Part shown: positions 12,538 to 19,936 of the stretch, piece after piece | How positions within the stretch are numbered: the stretch's first letter is position 1 | Layout of the letters: every line of letters starts with the position of its first letter | Source of the DNA: a virus | Reading direction: 5' to 3' (one strand) | DNA length: 23,422 nt | Virus record (IMG/VR): IMGVR_UViG_3300022592_000033 | Coordinates: 1-23,422 of that record | The notes under the pieces: model-generated | Databases searched by the model: none | What the model was told of the DNA's origin: nothing | Seen by the model: the letters and a program-made list of their open reading frames with translations, nothing else | Position numbers and translations under genes: made by a program

Positions 12538-14862
12538 CTAGAGCTTACAAGATTCGCAGTCGGCCTCCTCATCAAAATCTATTGCTTCTAATTTGCCTGC
12601 ATCTATTGCTTCATCAATACCTTTACTACCTTGCTTATTGATTAATGAGTAATACAGAGTTTTTCCGCCCCAACGCAAAAAGTTCATCAAGTTTTTAGCA
12701 ATTAAAGTAGTCGGGACTTTTCTATCAGCAAAATGAGCTGGGTTATAAAAAGTATTAGTTGAAATAGACTGATCCACATACACTTGTATCACCGCGGCAG
12801 TTTTTAAATATCCTACACAGTCTTTCTGTTCCCACATTAATTGATACTTATTTTTTAGTTTAGCGTATTCAGGTACTACCTGCGTTAGGCTTCCTGCTTT
12901 TGATTCTTTGGTACTGATCAGGCTCATTGGCATTTCAATGCCGTTGGTACTATTGATTACAACACTAGAACTTTCAACTGGGGCAACTGCCATTAGGGTC
13001 GCATTACGCACACCATATTGTTTCATGTTGGTTCTTAGTGTTTCCCAATCAAGCTCGGGTTCAAAGTTAGCCAATTCGTTCACTGCTCGAGCACGAAGTT
13101 CCCAAGGAAATACGCCTTGACCGTAGCGTGTTTTTTCACTGTCTAAACAGGGACCTCTTTCTCGCGCTAATTCTACTGTGGCTTCTGTTAGATAAAATGC
13201 TTGATGTTCCATCCAGGATTTAACATCTTGTAGTGCATCTTTGTCACCGTATTTGAGTCCACGCTTGGCATGCCAGTAGGCCAGGTTAGTAATGCCGATA
13301 CCTAAGGGCTGTATTTCATCGTTGCTTAATTTAGACTGGATGGAAAGAAAGTCTTGATAGTCAAGAATATTACACAGGCTACGCTGGAGTATGCGACAAG
13401 CGCGACGCATATCTTCCGGGTTACGGAAAGCTCCCCAATTGATGGAACCCAGTGTACAAAGAGCGATACGGCCATCGCTGTCATCCAGACGTTTAAAGGG
13501 TTTAGTAGGTAAAAGTATTTCACAGCATAAATTTGACTGATAGATAGTGTGGTATTCAGGGTCAAATGGTCCTTGGTTCATTACATTATCAATAAACACC
13601 AGGTAGATACGACCCGTATCAGTTCTCTCCTTAAGTATACCACCTTTGAATACTTCCTCGGCTGACATTACCTTTTTACGTATGTTAGTTTTCTTTTCAT
13701 ACTTGACATACAGTTCTTCAAACAAGGCTGTGTTATTATAAAACGCTTCATACAGGTCGGGTACTTCGTTAGGATCAAAAAATGTTATGTTTTCTTTGTT
13801 CTTAAATCGGCGCCAAAATAGGGCATTAAGGACCACACCATAATCCATGTGTCTAACACGAGTTTCATCTGTTCCTTGATTATTTTTAAGCACAATGAGA
13901 TCGTCGAACTGATGATGCCAGATAGGATAAAATACGGTAGCACTTGCATTGCGAATACCTCCTTGACTACAGCTTCTTAAATCTCCAAACCACTTCTTTA
14001 GGAATGGGATCATGCCGGTGTGCATGATCTCGCCACCACGGATAGGACTACCTAGAGGACGTAAGCGACCAATCTCTAAGCCAATGCCAGCACGTTTGCT
14101 GGCATACTTGGCCATCATCTCCCCAGAAGCAAATATGCTATCCAGATCGTCGTCACTGCGGATAAGAACACAACTAGAAAACTGCTTAGTTGGAGTCCCA
14201 AGCCCAGCCAAGACAGGTGTAGCAAGAGTAAATAGACCATCTGACGCCGCGTTGTAATACTCCTTGATGTAACGCATACGGGCTGAGTTAGGTTCTTCTT
14301 GATGGAATACAGTAGCGGCCGCAATAATATACCTAATCTGTGGCGTCTCATAGATCTCTTTCGTAGCGCGATTGCGTACAAGATACTTCTCAATAAGTTG
14401 TTCAATTGCTGCATAGCTATATCCTTCATCTTTGTCATGGTCAAGCATATCATTCATCTTGTTCCAGTCGTCTTCGGTATACCATTCAAGAAGTTCAGCT
14501 GTATATAAACCTGTGGCTACGTTTGTCTTTACGATATCGTACAGGCGAGGAGGCTCATATGTGCCATACACATCCTTACGTAACATTGACAAACGTTGTT
14601 TGCCTGCTACGTATTGATAGTTAACGTGTCCAACATCGGGATTTGCTTCTACGTCGATTAAGTCCACAATCGCTCGTAATGTTATTTCGTCTATTTCTTG
14701 TGTTGTAATACCGTCAAAGAAGTGTGGTTGACTTTTGATTTCAATCATACTCTGACTTACATCTGCTATACCTGCACAAACCTTAGTAATCTGGGCTTGC
14801 CACTTCTCTACTGCTAACGGCTCTTTGTGTCCGCTTCTTTTTGTGACTTGAATTGTCGTCAT
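12538..14862 (-). CDS. nrdA: Ribonucleotide reductase class Ia large subunit NrdA
   Basis: The catalytic subunit, 774 residues, reduces NDPs to dNDPs. The N-terminal 95 residues form an ATP-cone (VTKRSGHKEPLAVEKW) for dATP control. Active-site residues visible are Cys231 (FSSCVLI), Asn444, Cys446 and Glu448 (SNLCCEIL), Cys469 (ALCTLGSINW), and Tyr737-Tyr738 (KTLYYS) on the radical path. The tail CESCKL (Cys769, Cys772) hands electrons from glutaredoxin. The gene is intact, with no intron or split. It starts 11 bases after the 149-aa gene, with AGAAGAG as a modest ribosome site. It is separated from nrdB by the HNH gene and a 98-aa gene. Confidence 0.97.
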   Translation of the reverse strand: MTTIQVTKRSGHKEPLAVEKWQAQITKVCAGIADVSQSMIEIKSQPHFFDGITTQEIDEITLRAIVDLIDVEANPDVGHVNYQYVAGKQRLSMLRKDVYGTYEPPRLYDIVKTNVATGLYTAELLEWYTEDDWNKMNDMLDHDKDEGYSYAAIEQLIEKYLVRNRATKEIYETPQIRYIIAAATVFHQEEPNSARMRYIKEYYNAASDGLFTLATPVLAGLGTPTKQFSSCVLIRSDDDLDSIFASGEMMAKYASKRAGIGLEIGRLRPLGSPIRGGEIMHTGMIPFLKKWFGDLRSCSQGGIRNASATVFYPIWHHQFDDLIVLKNNQGTDETRVRHMDYGVVLNALFWRRFKNKENITFFDPNEVPDLYEAFYNNTALFEELYVKYEKKTNIRKKVMSAEEVFKGGILKERTDTGRIYLVFIDNVMNQGPFDPEYHTIYQSNLCCEILLPTKPFKRLDDSDGRIALCTLGSINWGAFRNPEDMRRACRILQRSLCNILDYQDFLSIQSKLSNDEIQPLGIGITNLAYWHAKRGLKYGDKDALQDVKSWMEHQAFYLTEATVELARERGPCLDSEKTRYGQGVFPWELRARAVNELANFEPELDWETLRTNMKQYGVRNATLMAVAPVESSSVVINSTNGIEMPMSLISTKESKAGSLTQVVPEYAKLKNKYQLMWEQKDCVGYLKTAAVIQVYVDQSISTNTFYNPAHFADRKVPTTLIAKNLMNFLRWGGKTLYYSLINKQGSKGIDEAIDAGKLEAIDFDEEADCESCKL

Positions 14863-14873
14863 TGATATCTCTT

Positions 14874-15323
14874 CTAGTAATTTTCTAATTGTAAATCTAC
14901 GGCTGTTAACTGCTGTTTTAATTGTAATGTTTTATCGAACTGTTCAATATTTAAGATCTCTCCGTCAATCATATTAAGAATATATTTTCCCTGATTGATC
15001 CAAGCTAAATTATACTCGTATTCGGTTTTTGGGTCTGAGTACTGCCTAATTTCAATATCTAACGTGGTTCTATGCTCTGTTAATAATATAGTATACACTA
15101 TCCCTAAACATTTAGCAACATCACAATAGATATTTTCATAGATTAAAGTCCACGGGTCCGGCCAGGTTTTAATATCATTGGAATCTAAATTATACGGAAC
15201 AAACGGCGCATGACGCCAAAACTCTACAGTTTCGACCAATGCTATTTCCAAAGGTAAAGACTCTAACGTTGTTCGAAATTCACGCCAAGTCCTTAATCGG
15301 TCCTCGGATGGTAATTGAAACAT
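14874..15323 (-). CDS. Hypothetical 149-aa protein upstream of nrdA
   Basis: No family is recognised. The protein is acidic, rich in Trp and Tyr, and mixed helix/strand (WREFRTTLESLPLEIALVET, then HAPFVPYNLD, TWPDPWTLIYENIYCDVAKC). A tail helix follows (EQFDKTLQLKQQLTAVDLQL). It has no signal peptide. It starts one base after the tail-spike stop and has no clear ribosome site; a weak TTTAAATA late-like box lies about 23 bases upstream within the spike gene. Position before nrdA and after a fibre gene does not settle its role. Confidence 0.75.
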   Translation of the reverse strand: MFQLPSEDRLRTWREFRTTLESLPLEIALVETVEFWRHAPFVPYNLDSNDIKTWPDPWTLIYENIYCDVAKCLGIVYTILLTEHRTTLDIEIRQYSDPKTEYEYNLAWINQGKYILNMIDGEILNIEQFDKTLQLKQQLTAVDLQLENY

Positions 15324-15324
15324 T

Positions 15325-16695
15325 TTATACGAATTGTTTTATACTATATTTAAAAGTTGCGGTTGTTGTTACTGTACAGCTTAGATTTCCAGTGTTATCG
15401 ATAAACAAATTGGCACCCAATGCATCAGTGCCCGGTTCGGTGAATTCATCATCAAAATAAACTGTGCCATTGCTGCTATTATATTTCATTGTGCCAGCTC
15501 GGTATGTACCAGCATTATCTGTTAATTGATAATCCATTGTGCCAGCACCAGCACTGAATTGTGTGATGTTAGTTGTACCAATTGCTAAACTAACCGTCTG
15601 TCCGGCGCCAAACTTGGCTGACCCAGAATATATACCACCAATCTGGGTTGAACCAGACAACGTATCGCCGTAACTATAATTGTTACCAGACAGATTGTTT
15701 ATTGCTGTAGGAATTGATGTAAAGTAATTGTTTTCACTTACCAGCCCAGACAATGCGGCAGTGACATTAATACCGTTTGTGGTATTATTTAAAAAACTAC
15801 TATTTTTAATCCTTATACCACGTGAGGTAGCAGTGGCCGCAAATCCATTGGTGCCACCATCAAATACACAGTTATTAAATGTAACGGCTGTGGTACTAGT
15901 ATAGCTTGCCGCTGTAGTAACTAAATTAGTAACACTTGACGGGCCTTTAAAATAAACATTATCAAATACAATGTTGTTAGCACTATCAACAGTGGCCACT
16001 GGGTTTATTCCACCGCGTGTTACAAACTGCATATTAGAAATAAAAATATAAGAAGGAGGAAAACCTGACGTAGATCCTATACTAGGTCCTATTAAAAAGT
16101 TTGCGTCGCCGGTTACTACTGCTGTACCCGATACGGTGGTAATAATAGTATTATTTTTTCCATCGCCAATTAACGTGCAATTAGGAGGAACAATGATAGG
16201 ACTACTAACTAAATAATTTCCGGCTGGTATTTTAATTGCGCGACGTACATTGGCGTGTTCGCCGGTGCCAGGATTGTTTAATGAATTTTTATATATCTGT
16301 TGAATAGCACGATTAAGTGCCAGAGTATCGTCGGTGCCTAGACCAGTGGTTGGATTATAGTTCCCCGCCGCACCAAAATCACGAACAGTAACAATGTCAT
16401 CCAATACACTTTGTAGTGTACGGTTAACCGGATTTAATTGGCTAGCGCCAGTTTGGCTAGTAAAGCCTGAATCAGTACCAGTAAATGTATAGTTAGGAAT
16501 TGTACTTAGGAAATTACTGTACTGAGTTAGAATCTCAGTAACACCTTCGGTAGGAGCACCTTCTATTAGGGTACCATTACCGATATATAATTTACGTGTG
16601 TCTAAACTCCAGCCCATTTCTGCGCTGGCCAATTGCGGTAGATCCTGCTGTAAACCTCTACGAATTTGTATCTGAGATATTTGTACAATCGCCAT
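15325..16695 (-). CDS. Tail spike/fibre with pectate-lyase-like beta-helix (456 aa)
   Basis: The N-terminus (SQIQIRRGLQQDLPQLASAE, then GWSLDTRKLYIGNG) is the virion-attachment cap seen in many T4-like fibres. At 104-111 VRDFGAAG followed by DDTLALNRAI marks the start of a Pectate_lyase_3-type right-handed beta-helix. IKIPAGNYLVSSPIIVPPNC and repeated short strands with Asn ladders (NIVFDNVYF, VTFNNCVF, IRIKNSSF) follow to about residue 340. The C-terminal 100 residues are beta-rich. Such proteins bind or cut surface polysaccharide; catalytic acids cannot be picked out by eye. A TAAATAC late-like box lies 25 bases before ATG. Confidence 0.85.
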   Translation of the reverse strand: MAIVQISQIQIRRGLQQDLPQLASAEMGWSLDTRKLYIGNGTLIEGAPTEGVTEILTQYSNFLSTIPNYTFTGTDSGFTSQTGASQLNPVNRTLQSVLDDIVTVRDFGAAGNYNPTTGLGTDDTLALNRAIQQIYKNSLNNPGTGEHANVRRAIKIPAGNYLVSSPIIVPPNCTLIGDGKNNTIITTVSGTAVVTGDANFLIGPSIGSTSGFPPSYIFISNMQFVTRGGINPVATVDSANNIVFDNVYFKGPSSVTNLVTTAASYTSTTAVTFNNCVFDGGTNGFAATATSRGIRIKNSSFLNNTTNGINVTAALSGLVSENNYFTSIPTAINNLSGNNYSYGDTLSGSTQIGGIYSGSAKFGAGQTVSLAIGTTNITQFSAGAGTMDYQLTDNAGTYRAGTMKYNSSNGTVYFDDEFTEPGTDALGANLFIDNTGNLSCTVTTTATFKYSIKQFV

Positions 16696-16720
16696 TTTTA
16701 AATAAATCCTGAAATATAAT

Positions 16721-16729
16721 GTATTTAGT
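16721..16729 (-). promoter_or_regulatory. Late promoter-like box (ACTAAATAC)
   Basis: Minus-strand ACTAAATAC overlaps the stop codon of the exonuclease gene and lies 25 bases before the tail-spike ATG at 16695. It differs from TATAAATA at two positions, so it is weaker than the others. Confidence 0.4.
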
Positions 16730-17435
16730 TAGATAGGTAATAGAGCTCTACACGTTTGGTCCACTCGTCTGTCCAGTGGTCAAATTCGGCACCTTCAATA
16801 ACAAATTCAAGGTATTTAGGCGTCTCAAATACCCCAGGAGCAAGCTCTTTAGGCTGTACAGCCATCATAATTACACCGCAATTAATATCTGTGCCGTGTG
16901 TAACATTGTGAGCTTGTGCGTATGCGGCTAATTGTACAAAGTAGTCACTGATGTATTCTACCTTCTTAACTTTATTGCTTTGTTTAAAGTCAATAATAGC
17001 GGGCTTGCCCTTCCACACACCTACGCAGTCTGTAGTCCCAGCATATAACCCACTATAATAAACAGGCACTTCTGAGCCCCAGAATTCATCTACGTTAGCA
17101 AGTCCTTCGAGGATAACCTGTGCGGCCATAAACCAACTTGGGTGAGCAAAGGGATTACCGGGTAGTTCTTTCATTTTGTCGCTTAGAACATAATGCTCAA
17201 GGTAACTATGCATACGTGTTCCACGATTAGCGGCTTCGGTAGTAATTTGTTGTGCTCGTTCTACACCTATAGATTTTTTCCAACGATCTAAAGCATCACG
17301 GCTTTCTTGGCTTTTAGTTTTGTCTAGGATTGTTGTAACACTAGGAACTGCAACGCCGTTGGGTAAACAGTAATGTCTTTTTCCATCTATAGTAGTGCGG
17401 CTAATTGGTTCGTAATCGTATCGTGCTTGTATCAT
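16725..17435 (-). CDS. PD-(D/E)XK exonuclease, MGME1/RecB-like (236 aa)
   Basis: The nuclease core is visible: RGTRMHSYLEHYV (71-83), a Glu in WGSEVPVYY (about 121), Asp136 in YAGTTDCVGVW, and Asp149-x-Lys151 in PAIIDFKQSNK, then YFVQLAAYA (165-173). This is the motif order of RecB/Cas4-like enzymes, closest in pattern to the MGME1-type phage exonucleases, which digest single- or double-stranded DNA ends. Replication, recombination or host DNA breakdown are likely roles. It lacks the four-Cys iron-sulfur site of Cas4/AddB, although it is coupled to iscA by an ATGA overlap. It closes the operon that starts at 18720. Confidence 0.85.
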   Translation of the reverse strand: MIQARYDYEPISRTTIDGKRHYCLPNGVAVPSVTTILDKTKSQESRDALDRWKKSIGVERAQQITTEAANRGTRMHSYLEHYVLSDKMKELPGNPFAHPSWFMAAQVILEGLANVDEFWGSEVPVYYSGLYAGTTDCVGVWKGKPAIIDFKQSNKVKKVEYISDYFVQLAAYAQAHNVTHGTDINCGVIMMAVQPKELAPGVFETPKYLEFVIEGAEFDHWTDEWTKRVELYYLSN

Positions 17436-17752
17436 ATTCTAAAAGATTCGCCGCAACCGCAACGATCTTTTTCTAGTGGATTATTGAATTCAAAGCCTTC
17501 GTTTAGGCCCTGTCTAACATAGTCTATTTCTAAATTATCTACTATAGGTAAATCTTTATTGTCTACTATTATACTAAATCCGTCTTGACGAAAGCTAGTA
17601 GATCCTTCCCACGTTGTATCTACATATTCTAGTATGTAGGCAAGTCCGCTACATCCAGTGGTCCTAATACCAATACGAATACCTATGCCCGATCCACGGC
17701 GGGCAAGATTGGCTTGAATTTTTTTACTTGCTGTGTTTGTTACGGTAATCAT
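17432..17752 (-). CDS. iscA: Iron-sulfur cluster carrier IscA (A-type)
   Basis: This 106-residue HesB/IscA protein is full length. Cys34 (TTGCSGLAY) and Cys98/Cys100 (CGCGESF) are the three conserved cluster or iron ligands, and GLNEGFEFNNP precedes them as in E. coli IscA. It receives clusters from the scaffold and passes them to client enzymes. It starts 29 bases inside the end of iscU, with AAGG about 9 bases upstream, and ends as ATGA into the exonuclease gene. Pairing with iscU indicates an ISC, not SUF, source. It is probably host-derived; the N-terminal half is further from the E. coli form than phage IscU is. Confidence 0.95.
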   Translation of the reverse strand: MITVTNTASKKIQANLARRGSGIGIRIGIRTTGCSGLAYILEYVDTTWEGSTSFRQDGFSIIVDNKDLPIVDNLEIDYVRQGLNEGFEFNNPLEKDRCGCGESFRI

Positions 17753-18104
17753 TTACAGCCGCCTTAATTGCATCTTCGGCCAAGATTGAGCAGTGGATTT
17801 TGACAGGCGGAAGGGCGAGTTCTTCCGCAATCTGAGAATTTTTAATTTCCATTGCGGCATCAAGGGTTTTGCCTTTAACCCATTCCGTAACCAGACTCGA
17901 GCTGGCAATGGCAGATCCACATCCGTATGTTTTGAATTTTGCATCTGTAATAATTCCGTCTTCTATCTTTAGTTGTAATTTAATTAAATCCCCACACGCT
18001 GGCGCCCCTACTAATCCTGTCCCAACATCAGTCTGATCCTTAGGGAACGAGCCAACATTTCTGGGATTATTGTAATGATCAAGAACTTTTTCTGAATATG
18101 CCAT
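17724..18104 (-). CDS. iscU: Iron-sulfur scaffold IscU
   Basis: The scaffold on which IscS sulfur and iron are built into a [2Fe-2S] cluster. Cys37 and Asp39 (PACGD), Cys62 (YGCGSAIASSS), and His104/Cys105 (KIHCSILAED) are the ligand set, and LPPVK (98-102) is the HscA chaperone recognition motif. The start MAYSEKVLDHYNNPRNVGSF and the middle are strikingly close to E. coli IscU over the whole 126 residues, so transfer from a proteobacterial host is likely. AAAGG precedes ATG within the end of the upstream gene. It should use host IscS and HscA/HscB, which the window lacks. Confidence 0.97.
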   Translation of the reverse strand: MAYSEKVLDHYNNPRNVGSFPKDQTDVGTGLVGAPACGDLIKLQLKIEDGIITDAKFKTYGCGSAIASSSLVTEWVKGKTLDAAMEIKNSQIAEELALPPVKIHCSILAEDAIKAAVNDYRNKHSK

Positions 18105-18106
18105 AG

Positions 18107-18418
18107 TTACCTTTTACACATTGAATCTGTTGGACTACAAGTTTTGTTGTTATCTGTGGTAGGGTTATTAGAATTTGTTGGGTTGGTTGTTGTGGGCACG
18201 GGTGCAGCAGGCTTGGGTGCTACCGCCGTCGGTGGTGCAGATTTAGGAGCCAGTATTGGGGTCAGTAACGGCTTAGGTGCCTGTGGTGGCGCACTAAGTG
18301 GTCGAGGTTGCGGCGCAGTTGCAGGAGGTTTTTTAACGCTGTCTATCAACTGTTGTAAACCGGCTGCCATTCCGGTGCCAGCAATCAGCATCATAAGCAT
18401 AAAAGAAATGCGTCTCAT
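18107..18418 (-). CDS. Small exported Pro-rich protein (103 aa)
   Basis: A Sec signal peptide is plain (MRRISFMLMMLIAGTGMAAG, cleavage near residue 18-19). The mature part has a short helix (LQQLIDSVKK), then a low-complexity Pro/Ala stretch with about ten prolines (PATAPQPRPLSAPPQAPKP) and a Thr/Asn-rich run. It ends in two Cys (CSPTDSMCKR) that could form a disulfide. No lipobox is seen. A Pro-rich spacer could span the periplasm, as in spanins, but the membrane anchor expected there is missing. It overlaps the next upstream gene by ATGA and its stop provides part of the iscU ribosome site. Confidence 0.75.
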   Translation of the reverse strand: MRRISFMLMMLIAGTGMAAGLQQLIDSVKKPPATAPQPRPLSAPPQAPKPLLTPILAPKSAPPTAVAPKPAAPVPTTTNPTNSNNPTTDNNKTCSPTDSMCKR

Positions 18419-18720
18419 TGGTTAGGCACCAATACTGTTCTGTAGCAGTTACAATTACTATCTAACAAGGCTTCCCAATGAAACCCAGCTGGCGCTGGAT
18501 ATACAGGAGTCATAAGCGGTATTTGCTGTTGAACATAAACTGGCTGTTGAATATACACAGGAGGTCGTGTTGCTTCGTATACAATAACACCACCAGTTAT
18601 GGCAGGAACAGCCCAACCATAACCTGGGTGGTAATAGTATGCGCCGCCGCCGTGGCGCCAGCGTTCAGCGTGTGCTGTTGTGGTCAACAATAACACTAAT
18701 ACAAATAGGATTTTTTTCAT
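18415..18720 (-). CDS. Small exported Tyr/Pro/Gln-rich protein (101 aa)
   Basis: A textbook signal peptide opens the protein (MKKILFVLVLLLTTTAHA, cleavage after AHA near residue 18). The mature part is His/Gly/Tyr-rich (RWRHGGGAYYYHPGYGWAVP), then Pro/Gln/Tyr-rich (PPVYIQQPVYVQQQIPLMTP), with a final segment holding two close Cys (SNCNCYR). It resembles small periplasmic or outer-surface proteins of Gram-negative hosts; I know no function. It is the first gene of the isc/exonuclease operon: a strong sigma-70 promoter and AAGGA lie just upstream. Confidence 0.75.
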   Translation of the reverse strand: MKKILFVLVLLLTTTAHAERWRHGGGAYYYHPGYGWAVPAITGGVIVYEATRPPVYIQQPVYVQQQIPLMTPVYPAPAGFHWEALLDSNCNCYRTVLVPNQ

Positions 18721-18738
18721 AAGGAATTCCTTTACGCT

Positions 18739-18767
18739 ATTATAACGTATTTACTTGTTTGAGTCAA
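18739..18767 (-). promoter_or_regulatory. Near-consensus sigma-70 promoter TTGACT-17-TATAAT
   Basis: -35 TTGACT (18762-18767), a 17-base spacer and perfect -10 TATAAT (18739-18744) on the minus strand, about 19 bases before the ATG at 18720. It should drive the five-gene operon down to the exonuclease early, by host polymerase. The spacer also contains GTAAATAC, a weak late-like box. Confidence 0.8.
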
Positions 18768-18776
18768 ATGGAAAGA

Positions 18777-19199
18777 TTACTTCTGAGCGGCTCGTTTAGC
18801 CATACTGCTTACTACTTTGGCAGGATCACCGGGTGTCGCACCTTGTGCCCCAAGCGGATCCGAATTGTCAACGGTATTTTCTGGTAATGCCAGATAGATG
18901 TATTTGGCTCCAGTTTTTTCGTCGTCTTTGATATCTTTAATTAAGCTCTTAACTACATCGTTGTGTTCGTTTGCAGCTTCTAAGGCAGCATAGTTAAACG
19001 CTTCGTTGCCAGGAATAGCCCGGACCCGATCAATTACAGTATCTACCTTAACACGTGGAGTTACTGCTGAACTTTGTTGTGCTTCGTTACGTAACCATTC
19101 TAACGCAGTGATTAAAGCAGAGTCACCACGTGTCTCTGCTTCATCTTCAATTGCTTCAAATTCTATTTCGGATTCAAGAATGATATCGCGTATACGCAT
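18777..19199 (-). CDS. Putative virion-associated protein (140 aa)
   Basis: The protein starts MRIRDIILESEIEFEAIEDE. The I-I-L-E/S pattern near residue 9 looks like a prohead protease site of the (L/I)-x-E kind, so the start could act as a capsid-targeting peptide. The rest is helical and acidic, then Ala/Lys-rich at the C-terminus (PAKVVSSMAKRAAQK). A GAQGATPGD piece is collagen-like by chance. The ATG shares one base with the stop of the upstream structural-type gene (TAATG). Head or internal protein is inferred from neighbours and N-terminus. Confidence 0.65.
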   Translation of the reverse strand: MRIRDIILESEIEFEAIEDEAETRGDSALITALEWLRNEAQQSSAVTPRVKVDTVIDRVRAIPGNEAFNYAALEAANEHNDVVKSLIKDIKDDEKTGAKYIYLALPENTVDNSDPLGAQGATPGDPAKVVSSMAKRAAQK

Positions 19200-19900
19200 T
19201 AACGACGCTCTCGTCCAAGTTCTTCTTCACCGCCAACAGCGGCATCAGTAGCATCAAAACCGTCGGCTTCTGGAGGAGCACCTAGGTCGCTATCCATATC
19301 GCTTTCGCTGCCGTCCACTGGAGGTAAGTTGTCACCTAGTCCAGCGCCGCCGCTCATGTCCATACCTGTGTCAGCAATTTGCTCTCCGCTTAACACACGA
19401 ACTGCTGTGTCGCTTGTTTCACGTGCTGTGCTTAATGCTGTGTATAGTTCTGTTAATGTTGGGCTGATAGAACCTTTGAATGATTCGGCCTGTTCACTGC
19501 CAATTTGGTCGCGGATCGTATCAATAAGTGCTGGAACTTGTTCGTTCTGTACTTTAGAGATCTTCTCTAGCATGTCCTGAATACTGTCAACAATGTCTTT
19601 AGCGGCTAATACTGCTTCGCTACGACCCATTTCAGATTCGAACAAACCTTGCTCGGAGCCCATCCATTTGTCTAGGCCTTCCTTAACAAGCATAAGTTCC
19701 ATATACTTGCTATTCTTTTCAGCAGTATGACTGCCAAAAGATTTTTTAATAGCCACAATATTTTCACCCAATGCTTGGCTTAAGCGTTGTGCTTTAGCAT
19801 AAGTTAAATTATCATAATCAATACTAAAACCAAAGCGGCTTTCGACGATTTTGTTAATCTTTTGTGGTGTTACTTCGGTACGCATTTCAGAGAGTCTCAT
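19199..19900 (-). CDS. Putative virion structural/head core protein (233 aa)
   Basis: The start at 19900 (MRLSEMRTEVTPQKINKIVE) is chosen because the longer frame opens with TTG. The first 90 residues look conserved and helical (YAKAQRLSQALGENIVAIKK; HTAEKNSKYMELMLVKEGLD), a pattern I associate with head proteins of T4-like phages without a sure name. A long helical middle follows (VDSIQDMLEKISKVQNEQVP) and an acidic, Gly/Asp-rich tail (SESDMDSDLGAPPEADGFDA), as in scaffolding or core proteins. A perfect TATAAATA late box lies 26 bases before ATG. It is coupled to the 140-aa gene by TAATG. Confidence 0.65.
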   Translation of the reverse strand: MRLSEMRTEVTPQKINKIVESRFGFSIDYDNLTYAKAQRLSQALGENIVAIKKSFGSHTAEKNSKYMELMLVKEGLDKWMGSEQGLFESEMGRSEAVLAAKDIVDSIQDMLEKISKVQNEQVPALIDTIRDQIGSEQAESFKGSISPTLTELYTALSTARETSDTAVRVLSGEQIADTGMDMSGGAGLGDNLPPVDGSESDMDSDLGAPPEADGFDATDAAVGGEEELGRERR

Positions 19901-19926
19901 TTTGTTTATTCCCAAACTTATATTAA

Positions 19927-19935
19927 GTATTTATA
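19927..19935 (-). promoter_or_regulatory. T4-type late promoter box (TATAAATAC)
   Basis: A perfect TATAAATA on the minus strand, 26 bases before the ATG at 19900 and directly after the 183-aa gene, whose stop is at 19937. It is the clearest late promoter in the window. Confidence 0.75.
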
Positions 19936-19936
19936 T

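Noticed and set aside
14012-14624. Several plus-strand and alternative frames across nrdA
   Set aside because: nrdA is intact with all active-site residues on the other frame; these are shadows.
17724-17752. The 29-base iscU/iscA overlap as an assembly error or fusion
   Set aside because: Both ends are typical for their families, and AAGG lies at the right distance before the iscA ATG.
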